Source: Puccinia triticina
Lineage: Eukaryota > Basidiomycota > Pucciniomycetes > Pucciniales > Pucciniaceae
DNA length: 64,000 nucleotides
NCBI RefSeq assembly: GCF_026914185.1
Contig: NC_070562.1
Coordinates: 4,030,001-4,094,000 of the forward strand
Direction: 5' to 3'
This document shows, piece by piece, positions 9,784-20,923 of the stretch. Within the stretch, counting starts at the first letter, position 1, and each line of letters starts with the position of its first letter. Below the pieces are notes generated by a model. That model was not told the DNA's origin. It did no database searches and saw nothing but the letters and a program-made list of their open reading frames with translations. The position numbers were made by a program, and so were the translations under genes.

Positions 9784-11571
9784 ATGATGGCTCTGTTGAC
9801 CGACCTGCCAGCCGAACTACTCAGGAAGATACTCGAGCACTTCATCCAACTCCACCAGGCCAACCTCGACGAGCTGAAACGCCCCTGGAACCGCTGCTTC
9901 TTCTACCCGGGAAAGCTTGACATTCGGCTGAGAGCAAGTTCTAATCTACGATCCAAAGAAACCTATCACTCTAACTTCCAGCTACTCAACGAAACTGGTC
10001 TCGTAAGCTTTGTCTTGTCTGTTCCCTCCTCAGAAACAAGTCAATTGTGACTTGACTGACATAAGTACACTCATTCCAGTCTCAAGCTGTCTCCCGGACG
10101 ACGGGTGAGTCATATTCCCTCCAAATCTCACTCAGAAGCGTGTTGAACTGTCTTCCTTGCAGCTCTGCCGCCCAGTCTTTTATTGCCGCTCTGCTTGGTC
10201 AACCGCGCCCTTGGAAAATATGTCCAGCAGGCGCTCTTCGCACACGTCACCTTGATCGACCAGTGGCAGGCCCATCTATTCTACCAGGCACTCACCAGCC
10301 CATCGACCCTTCAGGACCAATTAGAACTGCCAGATGATTCCCCTGATACTCATGGCAAACGAAGCAGGACGCAAGACATTCAAGCGAGGAGCACTCCATC
10401 CGATCAACATCCGCCGACTAGCCTTGCTTGTCAGGTCCGGTCACTGCAGTTCAAATTCGTAGGTCCCTGCTCGCTGGGAAGGGGCGGCGGCTCTCTCGTC
10501 TGTCAGATCCTCCGAGCTTGTCCCTTAGTCGAAAACATCACCATCGCCACCGGGTTCATGACTTGCTGTCAGGAGCCCCTCCTGGACGCCCTTGCAAGCC
10601 GACCGTTTATCAAAACCTTCGTGCTTCTTGAGAGTTTCGGCAAAAACACCTCGTTCCTCCCATGGACTGCCGAGCAACTTCTCGGTCGCTTATTCACCAA
10701 ATGGGAGTCCCTCCAGACGATCGAGTTGATTAAGTGCCATGTGAATCATAGGCCGTTATGGGAACCAGGCGGTTACGATAGCTTCCTGCCTGCACTGAAC
10801 TGCGCCCTGCGAACGATTGTCTTGAATTGCCCATGTCTCAAGGAGAAGGACCTGGCCATGATCTTGAATGGCTCTCGAGCCAGCCTGCGGAACCTACAGA
10901 TCTGTCATCCAACTCCAGCTTTGCACCGCCCGGGTCTATACCGAATCCTGACTGAATGCATCAGCCCAGCCTTGGAATCCTTGACACTCGAAGTGAACGA
11001 CAGATGGGGGAAGATGATCTTCCCCCAGGCAGACTACCCTGACTTGAACCCGGGCCTGTTGGACCACGTCTTCAAGACTTCCTCGACCCTGAGTAATCTC
11101 AAAGAGCTCTCTTTCGCTGGCGACCTTACTGGCGAGGACTTCCTCGACCTCTTGCCCCAATCGATCGTCAAGCTTACTTGGAACCGTTGCGGCATCTCCT
11201 TCGAGGCCTTTTCTGAGGCACTGACAAGTGGGACAGTCAATTCCCTTGAGCTGCCTCTTCCTCTTCAGCTGGATCCCCCCTCTGGCGCTGAGACAAGACG
11301 GCCCCGGTGGCTACCCGAGCTCAAATGTTGCTCGATCTACAATTTCGACAAATGTATGTCCCCATTTCATTTCTTCTGTTTCTGAGAACGGGATCAAGGC
11401 CCATGATCACCATCTCAACTATCATCTTGTATATCTTTGTCCAAAATTCCAATGGGTGCTAACACTTTAGGCGAGGAGGAATGTGCACGAGTGATTCGGC
11501 AGGAGCTAGATGAGCGACGGGTCTGCTTCCATTCTGTTGCCCCGTTCTACCGCGTTGAATACGAACGCTAA
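9784..11571 (+). CDS. F-box-like, leucine-rich-repeat-like protein, 4 exons
   Basis: The spliced model is 9784-10002, 10080-10104, 10163-11353 and 11471-11571, with GT-AG introns of 77, 58 and 117 nt. All phases agree and give 511 residues. The N-terminus LLTDLPAELLRKILEHF reads as an F-box helix, and LLLPLCLVNRALGKYVQ continues the F-box fold as in many fungal F-box proteins. The rest has loosely repeated leucine-rich segments (CALRTIVLNCPCLKEKDL, ASLRNLQIC, PALESLTLEV, NLKELSFAGDL), as expected of a substrate-recognition horseshoe in an SCF ubiquitin ligase. ATG 9784 is immediately followed by a second ATG at 9787. The promoter abuts the LINE. F-box assignment rests on pattern only; substrate unknown. 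A truncated inverted paralogue lies at 12150-13534. Confidence 0.75.
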
Positions 11572-12149
11572 TGTCGGAGGTCAAAGAAGAAATGGTAGCG
11601 CCACCGGCTCTAGAAGTCTAGGGCTTATACCTGGCGTAAGGAATTGATCTTTGGAGGGTGGGGATTCATCGAATGGTTCAGAATTATTCAATCCCTTTCG
11701 GTTGTCTCTTGGCCGTCGAGTAGTTGTCTTACACAACTACCAGGTCATCCCCAATTCTGCGTCTCTCCTGGAGATTTTCAAATATTCCTGCAACCGGACC
11801 CTCCCAACTCCACATGCTCTTTGGTATCTTGGAACTAGCTTTGCTCGCAATTCTGCGGGCGAGTGCGAGCGGCCCTAAAACAGCAGCTTGAGCAATTAAG
11901 GTATTCAAGAAAATGTGGAAGATAAGCCTATGTATGTGAATCAATACCGTGCAAGCAAAGGAAAAGAGCAATTATGGGTGCATCAAGTTGAGTCAATCAG
12001 GGGTAACAACTAGCAAAGACTTATAGTGAGGATTCGGGGAGCTCTCTGATGAACAATTTTTACAGTATTCTTATCTCATGTTGTCTTTCTTCTGCCTTCG
12101 AGCCCGCGAAAATATAAGGACGAACTTCCTTATCCATCCAACCAACACA
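11572..12149. other. Spacer between convergent F-box paralogues
   Basis: This is AT-balanced sequence between the 3' ends of the two paralogues. No further gene, repeat or RNA was recognised. Confidence 0.5.
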
Positions 12150-13534
12150 TTATCTGCTTCGCTCATACCTTCCCCTGTCTGCGCTAAAGATTCGTCCAGG
12201 GCCAGGATAAAAACAAACCTGTCGTGCTTCTAACTCCCTCAGAATAACCTGTAAGTCTTGCGTGCTCCCTGAAGTGATGTTTACCAATATAGTTTTCATT
12301 TTGTTAAAAAAAGAGATTGAAATTGTTTGATCTCAAAGTTAGTTATTGGCAGTGGCTCGGACGATTGAAGATGGAAAGGGAAGAACCGACAAGTGATAGT
12401 ATCGCCAACGGAGCAACACTTGAGCTTGGGCAGCCATTGAACATGTTCACTAACACTAAAAGTGTAATCTGGTGGGGAACAATGTATTTCTGGAAGGCTC
12501 CCTAGGTTCTCGTTCAGTCGGCGGCCTGATAGTGCATCAGCAAATGCAAGGGCCTGGAGGTCACAGCGATTCCAAGTAAGTTTCACGATGGATTGAGGCA
12601 GGAGGTCACAGAACTCGGAACCGGCCAAGGGACCGGTGATAGACAGCACTTTGATCTTGGTCAGTGCGGAGGAAGATTTGAAGACAAAATCTAACAGGCC
12701 AGGGTTTATCTATGACTCATTTGCGCCTTCGATTCTGGCCGGAGATGGGATCGGATGCCAACATCTGCCGACCTCGAGTGTTAATGATTCCAAGTTTGGG
12801 CTGGTACATTCCTTCAAGATTCGGTACAAGCCTGGCCGGTCAAGGAATGAAGTCGGACAGCTGATTTGAAGCGTCCGCAAGCTCTCGCGAGAGCTCTTCA
12901 GGATCATCGAGAGCTCTTTCTCGCTCAAGGAAGGTTCGTTCAACACGATTGTCCGCAGCGCACAATTCAGCGCGGGTATCGAGTTGTAGATCGTCTCGAC
13001 ATCCTTGTACGGCCATCCAGGGAGCCGGATGAATTCGATGGTTTCGAGGAACTTCCAGCTGAAGAATAATCGACCGACGACCTCGTGAGCTTGCCACTGA
13101 AAAGTCAGACAGCCCGCATTGGGGTTCTCGAGGACGTCGAATTCTTTGATGAACTGCTTACTCGCCAGGACTTGCAGGATAGGCTCCTTGCACCGCGTCA
13201 AGAATGAGGTGCCGATGGTGATACTTTCGAGCAGCGGACAGCTTTGGAGGATCTCGCAAATTAGAGAGCCGCCGCCCCTTCCCATCGAACAGTGGCCGGC
13301 CCACCTGAACTGTAACGCGCGAACGTGACGAGCCAGTTTGTTCCGCCGGGGAGGATAGACCGCAGAGGATCTCGAAGTCTCCGAGTCGTGTTCTCTAGCC
13401 TGGTACTCGCCTTCTTCATTGATTGCTGCAGGCAAGACTTCTGATCCCTCATCGTTTGGTGATGGGCTGGTCAGCGCCCGGTGGAACACCTGCCATTGGT
13501 CGAGCAAAGCCACATTGGTGAAGAGTGCTTTGCG
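12150..13534 (-). pseudogene. 5'-truncated paralogue of the adjacent F-box-like gene
   Basis: Homology to the intact gene starts at KALFTNVALLDQWQ (13534) and runs through NKLARHVRALQFRWAGHCS, CALRTIVLNEPSLSEKEL and SIVKLTWNRCDL. The last exon is also kept: 12150-12268, with a 122-nt intron from the GTCGGT donor at 12390 and in-phase coding QVILRELEARQVCF matching VIRQELDERRVCF of the paralogue. The F-box exons are missing; upstream sequence is unrelated. An in-frame TAG at 12710-12712 interrupts it (NES stop INPGLLD versus DLNPGLLD in the paralogue). The copy is inverted relative to its partner, so it arose by inverted segmental duplication or transposon-assisted copying. It would not make a functional F-box protein. 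Confidence 0.85.
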
Positions 13535-13928
13535 CCAGCCAAAGGCGCACCCCTCGAGGCCTTGAGGGGGTCTCCTAGGCGCCCATAGGCACACACTTTC
13601 TCAAATGTGGTGCCATCAACCCTCCCCACAGTGCAGGAAGTGTTTGGAAATGCGCGCACTGCACAGTGCACAAAGAGTTTTTTGCAGTGCGCAAAGTAAG
13701 TCCAAATAGAAATAGAAATAGAAAATAGCCTGCTTTCTAAATTGGCGGAAAGTCTTCCATTGGGCCTACCAACTTGTAGTTGATATCTTTTGGTCCTTCT
13801 ACTTGTGTAGAGACCAAAACATATACGGTACACATTTGTAGAGTCATATTGGGCTGACCATCTTAGCGGTGAAATGACAAAAGATATTTTGCGGGCGCGG
13901 GGCAGAGAAGAGGGCTAGGGCAAGATAG

Positions 13929-15814
13929 TTATTGATGGGTAGACTGATCTTGACTGGCTCTCCGGATTTTGTCCAACTTTTGTTGTTTCTTCTTATTGAT
14001 CAGTTGACGTTGCCCGAATTTCATCTCATTCAAATCCTGGATAAACGGAATGTCAAGTTGAAAACATAATCCATCAGTTCTTTTTGTCAGCAAAGGGGAC
14101 GAGAAAATAGTGGAAATGATGACCTACCAATTCAGCTTCTCGCTTAGCTTTTGAGATTGGATTCAAGTACTCTAGAACTTTTTCTTCCTTCAATTGAATC
14201 AGCTCTAGTTTACTACCGATCTGTTCTTCCACTTTCAAAACGCATTCGACATCGTGTTCAGCAACCAAACTAATGCTGACTCCATGACCATCACCACCCT
14301 GATTTCGACGAGCCGTACGTCCGACTCGATGGACGTATTCATTGGGATCCAGGGGCACGTTCCAGTTGATGACTAACTTCACCTGTTTTAAGTCCAAGCC
14401 TCTTGAGCCCAGATCGGTGGATATCAGCACTGGCACCTGACGTTCTTCAAATTCACGGATCGCATCTAGACGTTGCATTTGGCTTAGGTTTGAGTGTAGT
14501 GATCTTGATTTGATAGGGTAGGGTAGATGTGAGGAGTCTAGTAAAAGGTGCAGCTGTTCTGCCACCCTTGGCTTGGATACGAAAATGATCGTTTGAGGTA
14601 GGTTTGAGACTGGATCGGTTTCATCATCTTCATTGATTAATCGCTTGGCCTTGTTTGAATATTTCACCCTCTTTGACTTCAACTCCTTCTGTCGCTTGGG
14701 AGGAGGTGGTAGTCCAGTCAGATCGCAAACGTTCAATAAGAGAAAGTAGAGATAGACATCCTTGACTTGGGAAGGAATGAAGGCGTAGAATTGTTTGAGG
14801 CTAGGAGGAATGTTGATTCTAGAGGATTGAGGCAAAAAAGGCAAGATACGAGTTAGAAAGCGAAGGAGGTGAGAACTAGTTTCGTGGTAAATTGCACACC
14901 TGCTTGGGCCGCAGAGATGCACGACGGGCTTCTGCTTACCAGCCGGCGGGGTTTTCTCGGACAAAGCCAGGACAGGCTCAGTGATGGTAGCTGAGAACAG
15001 TAAAGTTTGTCGCTCGGTAGCGTCAGGAAGTTGTTCATTGATGAGGTATGACAGGGATTCGGCGAATGTGGGTGTTAACATTCGATCGGCCTCGTCGAGT
15101 ACCTAGACACACTTGTCCAGAGATCAAGATCAAAGAAATTCCCTTGACGAGCTGCCAGATAGACGGAGTTGACGTCTGAGGGGTACCCACTAGAAATTTG
15201 CATCGGCGTAGATTCCACCTCCCTGCTTCACCTTCGGCACTCTTGAGATGATCGACTAATCGACCTGGGGTAGCGATTATGATGTGCGGACGTTTATTGA
15301 GATCCAGGGCTTGAGACATCATATCCATTCCGCCAACAATGACTGAATAAGTGAAACCGGGGACTGCTAACGATCCGAGTACTTTGAGTTGAGAACCGAT
15401 TTGAAAAGCAAGTTCTCTGGTTGGAGTCAGTATCAAGCAGAAACAACTGATTGGATCCTTGGCTAGAGCTTGGAGGATCGGAATCGCAAATGCCACGGTT
15501 TTTCCTGAACCAGTATGAGAGGAACCGATACAATCACGACCTGTTTTGCTTGTTCGATAAAGTATGAAGAGTATACTGATCAATTTTTTTTTCTCCTGAG
15601 GATTCAAATCTACAAGATGAATGGAACAGGTAGGATGAAGCTTACCAGCGAGAATATCAGGAATCGCCTTCTGTTGAATCTCGCTAGGGGAGGTGATGGA
15701 CATCGCAGTCAGTGCTGCCACGAGGTCTGGTTGGACTCCAAGGGAAGCGAAGCTAGCAGATTTTGATAGGCTAGTCTTGAGGCCATTGGATTCTGAAGTA
15801 TTGAAGATTTCCAT
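13929..15814 (-). CDS. DBP8: ATP-dependent RNA helicase DBP8 (DEAD-box), 5 exons
   Basis: The minus-strand model is 15814-15646, 15540-15191, 15102-14900, 14818-14128 and 14036-13929. It gives 506 residues with consistent phases and introns of 81-105 nt. Motifs in order are Q-motif region (SFASLGVQPDLVAAL, PSEIQQKAIPDIL), I SSHTGSGKT, Ia PTRELAFQI, GG VGGMD, Ib TPGRLVDHL, II DEADRML, III SATI, IV IIFVSKP, V STDLGSRGLD, VI HRVGRTAR. The C-terminus FGQRQLINKKKQQK is basic, as in Dbp8/DDX49. Dbp8 unwinds RNA during 40S ribosomal subunit assembly in the nucleolus. The start at 15814 (MEIFNT) was chosen because homology begins soon after; an in-frame extension to 16057 exists but looks non-coding. 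The 81-nt intron 14819-14899 has no stop in frame, so naive translation would include it. Confidence 0.92.
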
Positions 15815-16468
15815 GGTGAACTCTTGCTGGGTTCGCCTTGGTGGTCTCGCCTTCGGCCGGCTTGGCGAGCCAGCTGACGGTCGGATATGCTTATTTCCCG
15901 CCGCATGCATGAACACCTGCTGCGTCTGGGTCCAATTTGGCTGGGAGTTGTGATTTCCAAAACCAGCAAGAAGAGCCACGCAAGCAAACCAGCAGCGTCT
16001 ACGCCTCCACCAGAGGGACTTAAATATGTGGTATCGGTGATTTAGGACTGAGAGCAACGGCCAAAAACACCAATTTTGACAAATGTTCCCATAGCTCCTT
16101 CACCTCCCACTCGAGGATTCCAACAATTCTTTTGGATCAGATGAAATATCAACATCTTGTCTAATTTTTTATGCATCAATATCATCATAAGTCCTCCTGC
16201 CTTGCTCACAATGACCCATCAAAGATGGTGGATGGCAAAAACCAACCTGGAGATCATTAAAACAGCATTTTTGATGCAAATCCAGACAATTGCCTTGAGT
16301 TGTAATTGGGATCTGTTACACATTAATTGAAAAATTATTGTAGTGCATTGGAGCACCAATGCACTACCAGTACCAATACAATGTATCAAATGCACCAATA
16401 TATTATTTCAAAGCTCAATTTAGCACATCAAGCCTCCATTATAGTGCTGTTAAAGCCAATATGTATTA
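15815..16468. other. DBP8 upstream region
   Basis: This is the presumed promoter and 5' UTR of DBP8, followed by AT-rich intergenic DNA. No further gene was seen. Confidence 0.5.
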
Positions 16469-16669
16469 GGGGGGTTCACAATAGGATAAAATTAAAACTT
16501 TAGAGTCAATTTTAAGGCCTTTATCAACAACTTTTTAAAAATATGGCAGGATGTACAGGATTAGGTGTCCCCTGGCAATCAGAGGGTGTTCTTCATTTTT
16601 TAAAAAATTGTCTGTAAAGGCCTTAAAATTGGCTCTAAAGTTTTATTTTTATCATATTGTGAACCCCCC
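16469..16669. mobile_element. 201-bp palindromic MITE, TA target duplication (Tc1/mariner-like)
   Basis: The element begins GGGGGGTTCACAAT and ends with its exact inverse ATTGTGAACCCCCC. It is flanked by TA on both sides (16467-16468 and 16670-16671). The inverted homology extends well inside (AAAACTTTAGAGTCAATTTT versus AAAATTGGCTCTAAAGTTTT). A second copy is at 45103-45301. TA duplications and short TIRs are characteristic of the Tc1/mariner superfamily. No coding capacity. Confidence 0.85.
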
Positions 16670-16671
16670 TA

Positions 16672-18924
16672 TTGGAGCAGTGGCACATTGACCCCTTGAT
16701 ACATAAATTCAATATTCAAAAAACAGTAGCGCATTGGCACACCATTACACAAAAAAAAATACCGTGTAACAGAGCAGGCACAAGTTACGATACCATTACA
16801 GTGTACTACAGATACATTTATTTTAATTGTTACATCAGTGCTCTCTGTTGATGGAAAAACTTCAATGATTATGGAGAGGGAATTGAACATCAGACATTGG
16901 CAGTTCTGCCAAATCACCATATGAAAGATAATTAAATCCAAACTTATGAATAAGATAAACTACAGTTGAACAAAAATTCATAAAAAGTGACTGATCATGA
17001 GTTCAAAATATTCAACACATCAAATCATCATACTCTTGTGCAATAGTTTCCAATGAGTTATAAAAACAATCAAACAAGAGTTGCACACTGAAATTGAACT
17101 GACTTCAGACCAGTTGAATCATAAAATTGTGGAGAGTGACACACTTTCTTCTGTGGTGAATATCAAGAAAATGTTTGAAATCTATCCACTATCCAATCAC
17201 ACTTGTGATGTAAATTCATAAGTTGGGATTGATTAATTCTACTTATAAGATCCCCTAAAAAAGGTTTTATGATGTTATGATTCATGCATGCATAAATCCA
17301 AGTTTATTAAAGACACACAAAACTGAGACCTTAAAAAAAAAAATTCAAGGGTTCCCCCTCTAAAGTCAACAAATTACAAAAAAAAAATCATGGCTTTCCC
17401 ATCTACAAATAGTTCAACAAAAAACAAACAAATTCACACAAAACATGAAACCACGGACTCAGAAACCTCAACCTAGCCCTCCAGCATCAGCAAAAGTGCT
17501 GTGTCCACAGGCTCACCCTCCAGCCCGCGTCAAGCGCACGGGTCAAAAAGGATGGACGTGAAGGCCCCCGGCCCGCAGCAAAGGCTGTGACCAGTGGGGG
17601 GCCCACTCTTCAACCCCTCAAACTGCGCACGCGCGACAGCGGAGAGGTGGGGGGGTCAATGATAGCTGGAATTACAGCATCTCAGATTGCCCCAGCGGAA
17701 ATAACAACGACCTCCTCCTCCTTTATATCATGAGCCGCAACCCTACACACTGTAAAAACCCCGGGGAAGGAAGAAAAGGTACCACCCGACTACACGATCG
17801 TAGCGGGCATCAACTCTCCCCCGGAGAGGTATACACCAGGCCATAACACACACAACCAGACCAGCCCTTCCGTCAACCCACTTCTGACGCATTTGAACCC
17901 TTGTAACCCCTCCATGCCAACCAATGAACCCTTCCTCTCAACATTATTCCCCAGTTGCCAACTGACCAGCCCTTGTGGACGCAACTCACGACCTTGGTAA
18001 CTCATACTCAGATGATCCGTACCCACTACCCCGGTATTGCATTCCCAACCCTTGAATCGGACCTAATCCGGAGACTCAGGCACGCCACTCCCCTCACATT
18101 TTACAATTCATTACCTACAACTCTTGTACTGACCAGGCCAAACCATTACACCCGACCCAGACCGCTACCAGAATCCCATCTCCCATGCACCTTGAGAGGC
18201 CCCCTAGTGGACTATTCAACTGTGGACCCCGCATTCGCCATCACCACGCCGACTGGACTCAGCTATCTATCCTCAAGCTGATAGGTTTATTGAACTGAAT
18301 CTGTCGTGTCTACCCGCGACATATTCTGCCTCAGTCTAACTTGAGATTAGCCAGGACCCTTCACAACCGCCTGGATCAGCCTAAGTCGAGTTGTCTTATT
18401 ATCTGGTCCCGTCAAATAGAAACATGACTCAAACATTGGTGAGGAAACCTGCCATCCTCACCAAACGGTTGAACATAGCTCTGGTCGCGGACGCCCTGAC
18501 AAGCCCGCTATGTGTTTTTATCATGTTCGCGGTTACCAGATCCGTCTTTGGGGATGCGGCAAGATGAAAGATTTGGCAACCTGACAAAATGACAACTTGA
18601 ATTGAGAGATTTCAATTGACTAACCATCACGATTAGGCGGAAAAAAAGCTCCATTTGCGAGGCATGCGTCGACCATCATGGGCTAATCCCGCTGTTGAAT
18701 GGCCTACGATGTAACAGTTGTTCTACCTACGCATTTATGGAGGCGAGCTACTTTTCACGGGGCCAGGCCGGTTATTGTGGCAAGCATGACGAGGCAATGG
18801 AAACAATCTATCCATCGCAACCAGGATGAAGTGCGATACCTTGGGCATTATGTAAGGTTAACAGAACGCCCCCCTTTTTCCGATCAACAAGCATCTAACT
18901 TCTGCTCCTCCATCATCTACCCAG
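16672..18924. other. Long non-coding stretch with repeat fragments
   Basis: The region is AT-rich up to about 17.4 kb. A repeat near 17310-17420 (TTCAAGGGTTCCCCCTCT, then A-rich) recurs inverted at about 62770-62880 and more weakly at about 60185-60260. The part from 17.5 to 18.9 kb is more GC-balanced with only short ORFs. Upstream exons for the transporter pseudogene were looked for here and not found. Confidence 0.45.
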
Positions 18925-19805
18925 CGGGTCTACTGTTCGTCCCAGTCTCAGTCTTCCAAATGATCAGAGGCGCACTGCCGATATGGGTTGGGCTGTTTTC
19001 GATCATCTTTCTCAACCGACACCTGTCTTGAGAGAAGTGGATCAGCCTGACCATCATCACCTCCGGCGTCGCCCTCGTCTGCTACGCTGGATCATTGGAG
19101 CCTCAACCCCTCCCACCTTCCCAAGAAACCAAGAATGCATTGCGCTCAATCAACGTCGCGGACTCTTTGCAGCCCGGTGCTAAGGTCGTCCTAGGCCTGT
19201 TTTTAATTTTCTTTGAACAACTCTTGTGAGTCTTTTTGCTGGAAGAATGCCTCTGGAGAAAACTAACTTTGATATATTTTTCGCAAAAAAAAAAAAACAG
19301 TACGGCATCCCAGTTTGTGATTGAAGAGAAGATCATGAGCAAATATGAAGTTCCGCCATTGGAAGCTGTCGGACTGGAGGGAGTCTTTGGACTGATAACG
19401 GCAATGGTTGGGATCCCGTTTCTGCACATTTTCATTGGCTCGCGTCCGGAGGGACAAGGAGGGTACTTTGATGCGCGCACGGGAGTAGAGGAAGTATTGA
19501 ACAAACATAGCATTATGTGGTTGTCAGTAGCGATTGCAATCAGTATTGCCCTCTTCAATTTCTGTGGACTTGCGGTCACCAAGTCCATCTCGGCAACCGC
19601 CCGCTCGGTCATTGATACCTGTCGCTGAGTTGGCATCTGGGCCTTCTCTCTTGCTGTTGGCTGGGAATCCTTCAGCTTCCTCCAGTTGGTCGGATTCATC
19701 ATCCTTGTCATCGGAAACTTCTTCTTTAACCAAATCCTCACCTATCCCGCTTGGTTCAAACGTCTCATCGGCTCCGCTGCTTCTGAGCCGCTTAGACTCA
19801 ATTGA
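18925..19805 (+). pseudogene. SLC35F6-type (drug/metabolite transporter family) membrane protein, broken
   Basis: Two exon pieces read as the central and C-terminal parts of an SLC35F6/DMT transporter. The first (to 19225) has SVFQMIRGALPIWVGLFSII and ISLTIITSGVALVCYAGS. It joins across a 75-nt intron (GTGAGT at 19226, acceptor at 19300) in frame with TASQFVIEEKIMSKYEVPPL, EAVGLEGVFGLITAMVGIP, LFNFCGLAVTKSISATARSV and, after a stop, VGIWAFSLAVGWESFSFLQL. Family members are multi-pass membrane carriers. Two in-frame TGA codons (19029-19031 and 19626-19628) interrupt the frame and the N-terminal helices are missing. The frame is otherwise kept up to the stop at 19803-19805. Stop readthrough is possible but less likely than decay. 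Confidence 0.75.
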
Positions 19806-20704
19806 TCCATTTCCTCTTTGCCTGTTTTGTTGTATTTTTATTGCATATTTCTTCATCTCCTTCCTTGTACTAATTGCGTCTAATTAAACAGAAACTGACA
19901 CACATGTATAGGTTAACTTGAAGCAGGTCACTGTCAACTTTGTGGTTTCCCCGACACTATCAACAACAAGAGGCTTAAATTCAAGTCTTTTAGGCTGTTG
20001 AGCGCGGTTTTCCGGCTTGCTAATTGGTGTCCATATTCGGACAGGGCGCTGTATTGTTAGAGTGAGACCTTTTTGCGAAAAACACACAACGGGATTGATT
20101 AAATTAACCATTAACTTGCCTTCAGGTTGTCTCAGGACAAGTATCCGGCGCAATTGATTCTGATGGGTGACTTTTCTTTACCTTTGCATTGGGACAAGTA
20201 ATGTGCGGTTAGATGACTTGGGCACACGATAATCATATGATTTTATTATACAAAGACATATATTCCACGTTTTAAAGATAAATTGTATTTAGATTTGCTT
20301 TTTTATGCTAAATATCAGCGCGAATAGCCTAGATATTTTAGTTGCCGTGATTGCCAAGCAAGATTTGAAGCTAAAACTCTGGCGACCTCGAATAATAATA
20401 AGGGCAATCATATTGATAAAATGCCGGCCTCTTGACACCATCATCTGACTAGCAGGGACAAGATCTATATTGAGGACTTTGTGGGTTGTTGAAGTTGACC
20501 GTGAAATGAAATCAATTAGTTGCAGGGGACCGGGAGGTGCATAGAGGCCTGGTAGTGGGTAGATTTGTGTGACAGGTGTCCTGCTTGACTTAGCTGAAAT
20601 TGAAGATATTCATCTCATTTGAGATTGACCCGTGGCAGGGGCCAGCAGTTATTTCTGAGGTCAACTCATGAGAGGGTTGAGTTTACCTTAAACAATGACC
20701 CACA
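19806..20704. other. Intergenic, no gene seen
   Basis: AT-rich sequence with short ORFs only. Nothing is recognisable until the Helitron-like end at 20705. Confidence 0.5.
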
Positions 20705-20730
20705 GCGGCGGAGCCGCCGTGGCCTCTAGT
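20705..20730 (+). mobile_element. Helitron-like 3' terminus (hairpin plus CTAG-T)
   Basis: A GCGGC-GGA-GCCGC hairpin is followed after 8 nt by CTAG and then T. This is the arrangement at Helitron 3' ends (short GC hairpin, CTRR, insertion before T). Two matching termini occur at 40287-40312 (+) and 59915-59940 (-), all with the pattern CCT-CTAGT. The 5' TC end was not located, so the length is unknown. Confidence 0.6.
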
Positions 20731-20903
20731 AAACTTTGAAAACCACAATTTACTTAATTTTTGGAACCCATCCACACACATCTTTTGTGTGCATGCTCTG
20801 AGGATTTCCAAATTTTTCACACTGGAGAAACAAAATATGCTGTTTACAGCTAGCCACTTAAAGTCCCTCAATTTGAAATACTAATCACCAGGGGGGATTT
20901 GGT

Positions 20904-20923
20904 GGCACTCTCCAGAGAGTGCC
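20904..20923. repeat. Dispersed 20-nt hairpin motif GGCACTCTCnnGAGAGTGCC
   Basis: A near-perfect palindrome is embedded in a longer conserved block (CACCAGGGGGGATTTGGT before it and AAGCCATAATT after). The same block recurs inverted at 33004-33023 and 38076-38095. It probably marks one end of a dispersed element. Confidence 0.6.

Noticed and set aside
15815..16057. 81-residue N-terminal extension of DBP8
   Set aside because: Open by chance, composition unlike the protein, and the DEAD-box homology starts just after the ATG at 15814.
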